Assembly: GCA_963281155.1 (NCBI GenBank)
Contig: CAUJLY010000006.1
Location: forward strand, 3,658,001-3,722,000
DNA length: 64,000 nt
Source: Rhabditophanes sp. KR3021
Lineage: Eukaryota > Nematoda > Chromadorea > Rhabditida > Alloionematidae
Reading direction: 5' to 3'
Below the pieces are notes generated by a model. It did not search any database and had not been told where the DNA came from. It saw only the letters and a list, made by a program, of their open reading frames with translations. The position numbers and the translations under genes were made by a program. Positions 56,901 to 64,000 of the stretch are shown here, in pieces. Position 1 is the stretch's first letter; each line of letters begins with the position of its first letter.

Positions 56901-59900
56901 GTCTAGTTTGTTTGGGACAACGTTAAAGTATTGGTTGGGTGATTCAAACCAGGTCAAGGATGAAACATCTCCGCGCACAAGTGTGTTAATAAAAGCATGT
57001 TCGCACTGCTTGTAGACGTGTGCATCTTCATCCTTGACAACGATGTGTCTCATTGAACCCCAGTTTCCATTCTTGTAATTATTGGCATGGAGATCCAAAG
57101 CCATTATTCTCTTTCCTTCTTCAGTATTAATGTCAATGACGGCTGGCCCATCTCTAGTTTTGATATCTGAGGACATGTCAACAAATGTTCTGAATCTGTT
57201 GTGTTTTAGATTTTCTTCATTGAAACAGAGAGCCATTCCGACGACACCGTTGTTACGAACGGTGGTATTTTCGAGCCAAATTGTTTTAGTGTCTGGTTCG
57301 TTTAGTCTCTCTTCGATAACATTTTGGAGTTCTTCAATCCAAGTAAAAGTTTTGATGTCATCAACATTCACAATAACTGGTTCTCTTGCGACAGCTGGTT
57401 GCTTGCGAATAGCATAAACAGTCGACATAATGCTTGGATCAGATTGGTAGTTACAGATAACAAACCCAGCTTCAGTGAATAATTTGACAAGAGCATCATG
57501 AGTGAAGAAACTTCCGTAGCTTCTTCCGTTCTTTAATGACAAATCGAAGTCGCGTCCATTCAAAGCCTCAACTGTAGCGATTAGATCGAATTCACTAGTG
57601 TAGTCAACGATAATGATAAATCCATCATCTCTGAGAATTTCTTTGCATTTTTCCAAGTAAGCTAGTGGATTAGTCTTCTTGTTCAAAACTTTGTCCATGA
57701 CAATGTAATCCAAATTCTTCAATTCTCCAAGATTAACATCACCATCGTCTAAGTTCAAGGAGAGTTTCTTAGCTCCAAATTGGCTTAGGGTATTTTCATC
57801 CAAATCATTGACGTTTGGTCCAACAGCAGTCCAATCCACCTCCAACAATGGATGTGAGTTGATAGCATTGACACAATATCTCAATTGCTCAGTTGAAGTT
57901 AATTCAAGAGCGACGGCTTTGTTCTTGTGACTGGCAGAATTTTCAATGATAATGTCTTGAACAATCTTGAAAATTCTATCGTGGACTAAGGCAGCAGCCC
58001 ACAAAGTATCGCAATCGAAAATCTTGTAAGAAGCCTTGATTTTGTTGACAACATTAGTTTCGAAGTCAGAAGCATCATCTTCTTTTCCCTTCTTCATGTT
58101 GAAAACATCATCTAAGGTGTTAAATAGGGCAAATTCGGTATTTTCCAGATATTTCCTGTGATTGACTGGATCTAAAGTGTAATTAACACATTTTAATCCT
58201 TCCAAAGCTTTAGCCAAAGTAGCAGCTTTAGAGAAATCCTTCAAGATTCCAATGTCTTTCCAGTTCTTAAGTCCTTTACAGATGATAGTTCTGAGGGATT
58301 GCTTGTAGGCAGTAAGGATTTGAGCTTCTTTCGTGAAATTTTCTTGTAAGGCAAGTAAATCAAAGTGCTTAATATGGAAGATCTTCTCGGTAAAAAGTTG
58401 TCCTTGAATTTGGAGACGTCTAGAGACAGTATTCGATGTCAAATCACAACACTCAACTCCACCAGCGACACATCCATTTGTGGAAATATCATTGCGAAGT
58501 TCGATGATGTTTAAACCATCAACTTCTTGTATATTTTCTAATTGCTTTACTGGATCGACACGAAGGTAGCGGACACGAGTAGGCAAGCGTAAAGTATCAG
58601 CACGTTCAGCCAACAAAGCAGTTTGAAGTAGAGAATCCAAAAAGGTAACCCAATTTCCATTCCAATAAAGGGTTCCTCTTTCTCCTGAATTACACGTCTT
58701 GTAAATTCCTCTGAATGAGGGACCGTACTCATAACCTCTCAATAAGAATTCCTTGTAAGCGTCTTCGGTTCCAAGTTCAATACGTTCAGCCAACGGGGAA
58801 GTTTGGATCCCTTGGAATTGGTCATAGTAAGGTAATTGAGTCTCATCGGGGATGAAAATACGTCCACTGGCACAGATTTGATCGTCATCGAGAATTTCAA
58901 ATTGACCATTTCCAGGAGTAATGACAACATCAAGCCGGATTGGTTTGGTCAAGATGGTAGCTTTGTAGACATTGATGTTTTCCATAACAACAGAGGTAGT
59001 TTGGAAGTCAACGCCCTTCAGTTTGCAAAGAGTCTTCCAGGCCAAGCACATATGTCCAGTGAATGGATACAAAACTCTCCCATCGATACAATGATCAAGC
59101 AAATAAGCATCTTTAGATTCAGGTGCGAAAGGGTCAATTGTGTATGAAGCTGTAGCAGCTACTTGACCGCCACCACCTGATGACAACATCTTTCCATCAA
59201 TTACGGGCCAATCTTGAGAGTGATCCCATCTCCACATAGATCCAAGCATAGGGGTTCCTATTGGAACGGGGAAATGAACTTCTGGATATAATCTTTCTGG
59301 GTGAATGGAGCCACCAGCTTGGTAAATTTTACCAACAGCTTGCAGGAAGAAGTCTAATTCATCATCGGCTCTGTTAGAAACCATTCCAATGTTGGTGCAT
59401 GATTTATCGAGATTTCTTCTCAGAACAGCTTGAAGAAGGGCATGTGGGGCAATTTCGATAGTAATTGCATTTGTTGGAATTTGTTGTAAAGCTTCATAGA
59501 AGAGTACAGGGCTACAAGCATTGTTAACATGATATTCAGCTGAACAATATTGAGCTAATTGTGAATCCTTTTCGGACTCTGGAATGGAGGTAGATATCCA
59601 CTTGGAAGAGCGTAGTTTGGGAACGTCTATGGCTGTTTTCATTGAGTTCAACATGGAGTCCTTAACGGAAAGCATAATTGGGGAATGGAATGGTATACCC
59701 GAAGAGTCGACAAATTTGGCAAAGATTTCTTCCTTTGTTAATTCATCAACGAACTTCTGAACTTTATCAGCTTCTCCGGAAATAGTGACAGATTCTAACC
59801 CATTGTGACAGGCTGGAACAACTCCTTCTGGACATCTCTTGGCAGTTTCCTCCCAAGTCAAACCAATAGCGGCCATACCACCTTCAATGGGTAATTTGGA

Positions 59901-62900
59901 GGTCATAATACTTTTGCCTCTGTGATAAGCTAATTTCATTGTTTGGTCTCTAGTCAAAGCACCATCACAATACCCACAACCCATTTCTCCTGTAGAATGT
60001 CCAAGAATTCCTGCTGGAATGATTCCCATCATGAAGAGAGCATCGGTGATGGCGATTTGGATAGCACAAATAGCGAGCATGCAATTTAAGGTATTGTTTT
60101 GATACAAAGCTGGGTCAGATTTTTGCAACATAGCATAAACATCAATCCCATACTCTTCGAGGCATTTGGATGAAGCACGAAGAGATTGGTCAATGAATTC
60201 GATTTTCATAAGTCCTTGAGCCATTCCTGACCATTGAGAACCCATTCCGGAATAAATGAAGTAAATTGGACGTGGTTCGTTGACTGGAACCTTTTGGATA
60301 TCAATCATTTGGTCTTGATTTCCAACTCTATCAAGCAACATGAATCCACGAAATGGAGTATCTTTTGGTGATAAATGAGCTTGGTTAGCCAACAAGGCAT
60401 GGAAATACTGGTCTTCCTTGTGTTCTTCAACATTCTTAAAGATGTTATTAACTGATTCTTGAGTTCTTCCAGAGTAGATGATGACCTTTGGAATTGAAGC
60501 TTTCTCAGCAACTGGTTTAGCAATGTGGTCAGCAGCCTTCAAGATGACGTGAGTATTTGAGCCTCCGAATCCAAAGGAGTTTATCCCAATGTAACCTCCT
60601 TCGAAAGGTGTCTTGACAGAAACAACCTTAAGTTTACCATCAACCAATCCGGGAATGTAAGGATTTGGTTCATTGTAATGGAGATTTGGTGGAATTTCTT
60701 GATTTTCCATAGCAAGAATAACCTTGGTGATGGAGCAGATTCCTGAAGCAGGTTCGGCATGTCCCATATTCGATTTGACAGATCCAATAAGAAGAGGCTT
60801 GTCAAGAGATCTGTTACTGCAGAAAATGCTCGCAATGGCATTGGCTTCCTGTGGATCTCCAACTTTTGTCCCAGTTCCGTGAGTTTCTACATAAGTAACT
60901 GTGTTTGGGTCAACATCAGCTTCTCTGTATACTTCCTCGAGCAAATTAGCTTGTCTTTCACCAGAAGGGAAAGTGATTCCTTGTTCTTTGTATCCGTCCG
61001 TGTTCGATTTTGCGTGAACAATGGTAGCATAGATACGCTTGGCATTTGAAGAACGTTGAAGGAAAATGGCAGCAACTCCTTCAGTTCTGCAATAACCATC
61101 TCCAGATTCATCGAAAGATCTGCAAGATCCTTTGTCTGAAAGCATTCCAAGTCTTAAAAATTGAAGTGCGGCAGTTGGAGTAAGAGTCAAATGAGCTCCT
61201 GCAACAATAGCGGCATTACATTGATCTTGTCTGATTGCATCCAAAGCCAATTGTAAAGCAAGGCATGAGGAAGAACAGGCAGTATCAACACTGAATGATG
61301 GTCCTCGAAAATCGAAAGCAAAACTGATACGATTACTAAACATAGATCTGACACATCCAGTTAAAGTATATCCTGTAACAGTTTCAGGATCTTGAGTTAG
61401 GGCTCCTCCGGTTTCAGAGGCAGAGCATCCAACGAACACTCCGGTTTTGGATCCACGAAGTTCTTGTGGGTCACATCCTAAAATTGCGATTATTGTTATT
61501 TGCCTTTTTAACTATATTTTTTTATTAAAAACAGGTAGAAATAAGCCTATGCATCCAAGTAACTCATGTCTATGGATCAAGTTCAAGGTTATGTGTCAGA
61601 CACAAATCGGTACGAAAAAACGGGAAAAACATTTTTTGAAAACAAGTAATCCAAAGTACCATCTACTTGAAAAAAGAATTTGCTGAGATGTTTAAAAAAT
61701 TACCTGAATCAATAATGGCTTCATAAACAGTTTCCAACAAAATTCTAACTTGAGGATCCATATAATTAGCTTGCTTTGGAGTGACACCGAAAAATTGTGC
61801 ATCGAACTTTTTCAATTCTCTAAGCTTTCCATGTCTCTTTGGCAAGTCGTAGAAGCCAGGTGGCCATCTTCCATCACTTTCAGTAACCATATCGATTCCT
61901 TCATAGAGATTTTTTTTAAATTCATCTACATTCTCAGATAAAGGATATCGGCCGCTGACTCCTGTAATAACGATATCTTCTTGGCCTTTCCAAAAAGGTT
62001 GTTTGTCACCGGCCGAACTCATACTTCCGCTTGACTAAAATTATTAAGTTACTTAAATGTCATTTAGTGTACGTAGATTTGCGATCATTTATTAACTTTA
62101 AAGTAATATTCTTGGATGAGTAATGGATGATGTAAAAATGTGACTGATCAAAGCAATATGCACTTTCAGATAAAATAATTTTCAATACTTAACTTTAGAC
62201 TTTGATCATTAATTAAGTTAGTTATTAAAAATGTCAAACTCGTGTTTAGCAAGGCTTGAAACGGTTACTACTAGTTTAATAAAGGTCAGCAAAGTTTAAG
62301 ATTTGTCACTAATTGAAGAATTGTATGCATGGATGGAAGCCTTTACTTTGTTACAAAATAAAGGAACGATATAAATTAGTTTTGGATGGGGTATTTGATT
62401 TAGACTACCTGCATACAGATCTACTACAATAAATTGATGTGACTCGAATGACCGTGAACTAGAAAAAAGAATGCAACATCATTTGCGATGATAAATACAA
62501 CTGCCTGTATAAGGGAAATACAAGACATACATTTGTTTCTGTATCTCTTGAGACACAGCCAACCAACGACTATATAGCGTAACACTAAAAGCGTCAGAAA
62601 TAAGAAGCGACCATGAAGACAGATACTAATAAGAAGTGTATTGATGTTAATGGTTGTAAATTGAGCCACATTCAGATTTAAAGTAAGTGCTGTAAAGTTA
62701 TCAAAACAATTACATGGTCTCAATCGTATGATGAACCTTAAGATAAGTGGAGGTGTGAAATTCATCAAAAATGATCACATCTTTAAGCTAAAAAATATGT
62801 TAGAATAACAAACAAGTCAAAATACACAATACTTTCAAAATAGGCGACAAATACTTACGGTAGAATCGGAAAGATTTTCGCCGACACGTTCCCAACTTGA

Positions 62901-62936
62901 AGATAAGTTTTCAGATTGACTGATGTCTTTATCCAT
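53994..62936 (-). CDS. fasn-1: Fatty acid synthase, animal type I
   Basis: Exons 62936-62859, 62034-61704 and 61477-53994 encode about 2,630 aa, close to C. elegans FASN-1. All domains can be read in order. Ketosynthase: DTACSSS (Cys204), HGTGT (His336) and NMGH (His376). Malonyl/acetyl transferase: GHSTGEMG (Ser about 631). Dehydratase: [11 protein letters not shown] non-catalytic methyltransferase-like region follows. Enoyl reductase: [11 protein letters not shown]. Ketoreductase: GGLGGFG with NYGWSN. Acyl carrier protein: [10 protein letters not shown], with Ser for phosphopantetheine. Thioesterase: GYSYGACIG with GDH. No catalytic motif is missing, so a working cytosolic enzyme making palmitate from acetyl- and malonyl-CoA with NADPH is expected. 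The first exon supplies [20 protein letters not shown] before the ketosynthase. The ATG at 62022 (MSSAGDKQ) could serve as an alternative start. Codons are G/C-rich for the window, as in highly expressed genes. Confidence 0.97.
62035..62858 (-). other. fasn-1 intron 1 (824 nt)
   Basis: A long first intron. It contains a 114-codon hydrophobic frame on the same strand (62768-62424) without splice or family support, regarded as chance. It may hold regulatory sequence for a second start at 62022. Confidence 0.55.
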
Positions 62937-64000
62937 TAGATTGCTTATATAAGATTGAATCTAGATATAATGTTGCACTTTGCGGCACCTATCAATTTAA
63001 ACATTTTAATGGTGTTATGAAAAGCGGGGAAGAAAGATATAAAGTTGTGACTTACGTTTTGTGAATTGTATTTTGTTCTTCAAAATAATTTCGTTTATAT
63101 TAGTAAATCTAATATGTGGTTCAGCTTACAGATATTTTATCAGAACCCGTCTATATTATTATTAAAACCTGGAAACAAAATAAAATATATTTTTGTCAGA
63201 AAGATATATTGGAGATATTAGAGATAGATACATCATCATTTTGTTGTATTTTTGAAACGAATACATAAAAAACAGTTTTGAGAAGGTAGCCAGATAAAAA
63301 TATGAATCACACGCTGAAAATATAATAAATATACCTAGTCTCTTTTGTATAACTAAATATCTCTGAAAAATTTATCAAATTCTTACTTATTCTTTTAGAT
63401 TGATGGAAAAGAATGCAAATTTATTAGAATTAAATGTCAAAGAGTATGATATACAATCCATATAGTTAAATAAGTTGTGACTATATAAACGTATCCATAA
63501 CACACATCAACAAAGTACATCCCTAATTATTGCTAAATGATACCCAAATATGAATTTATCGAAAAGTTCAAGGCTAAAAAGGTCTATCTCTCTTCAATTA
63601 TAGTAGTCCATAAGATATGGCGTATGTGTGATTTTCATGGAATTATGAAAGAATAGAAGACGACCCGTAGACAGGTACATAGCCACAATTATTAAAATTG
63701 ACCATTCAATTTAACTTATAAACGCTTCTTAATAACAACAAGTGTAAGGTGGCGGTAAAAAGTTCAATAATATAAATGTATAAATAAATTAAATACTTAA
63801 AAGGGGCATATTTATACTTAAGTTTAAAGAAGATAACAATTGTCTAACATTGTCTTAATTTTGTCATAGGTGCAATCTTTAGATCTAAAAACACCTTTAT
63901 ATTCACTTTTAGTTTAACTGATCTCGCCAAAGATACTAAATAGTCAAATTTGTCTTTCATCAACTAATTTGGAATAAGAGCAATTCCAAACTAATAGTTA
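62937..64000. other. fasn-1 upstream region to the window edge
   Basis: AT-rich sequence containing the presumed fasn-1 promoter. No gene, RNA or repeat could be supported before the window ends. Confidence 0.5.

Noticed and set aside
62424..62768. 114-codon hydrophobic minus-strand frame inside fasn-1 intron 1
   Set aside because: It lacks splice support and family motifs; AT-rich DNA often yields hydrophobic chance frames.
1..64000. tRNA, rRNA, snRNA and spliced-leader RNA genes, transposases and CRISPR-like arrays
   Set aside because: I looked for the usual motifs by eye and found none. Small RNA genes can be missed this way; a tRNAscan-SE or Rfam search would decide.

Overview
This window looks like chromosomal DNA of a nematode, most likely a clade IV species of the Strongyloides/Rhabditophanes kind. 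The evidence is gene content (cuticle collagen, two nematode transthyretin-like proteins, an EGF/CUB/TSP1 astacin, an IFB-1-type intermediate filament, an anion-type Cys-loop receptor, a large animal-type fatty acid synthase), very AT-rich intergenic DNA, few introns that are mostly 45-60 nt with gta/gtt...(t)ttag borders, and an AG acceptor 2 nt before one start codon that suggests spliced-leader trans-splicing. The species cannot be fixed from the sequence alone. There is no bacterial operon, CRISPR array, prophage or intact transposon.

Layout. Left part (1-14 kb, all plus strand): a DUSP6-like MAP kinase phosphatase, a small two-exon unknown gene, a galectin-like protein with a natural His6 run and an RS-dipeptide tail, an intronless LRR-like orphan, and an intronless GATA factor with a variant zinc finger, separated by AT-rich deserts. 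Middle (16-30 kb, gene-dense): a Pumilio-family RNA-binding protein (minus), nucleobindin (plus), an ACC-like Cys-loop channel (minus), CFAP20 (plus), a cuticle collagen (minus) divergent from TTC38 (plus), and an LC8 dynein light chain (minus). 30-43 kb: an SLC13 Na+/carboxylate symporter, two tandem transthyretin-like secreted proteins, an astacin protease, a CISD-type [2Fe-2S] protein and an unresolved small gene. Right part (44-63 kb, minus strand): a very long ifb-1 gene and a complete fatty acid synthase gene (fasn-1).

Exons were joined by hand from splice signals and reading phase. Nearly all models close exactly in frame. Two do not: the Pumilio gene and the long ifb-1 exon each need removal of one base, in both cases in a GGGAAA run on the coding strand (ifb-1 can alternatively be explained by a 55-nt intron). 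The ifb-1 locus also appears to encode a head of about 960 residues through upstream exons, giving a protein near 1,506 aa, with a short-form start retained inside. The genes look like an ordinary mixed neighbourhood (signalling, cuticle, cytoskeleton, lipid and transport functions), not a dedicated pathway cluster. I did not find a convincing undescribed multi-gene system; the most interesting items are the ifb-1 head, the paired frameshifts and several lineage-specific proteins.
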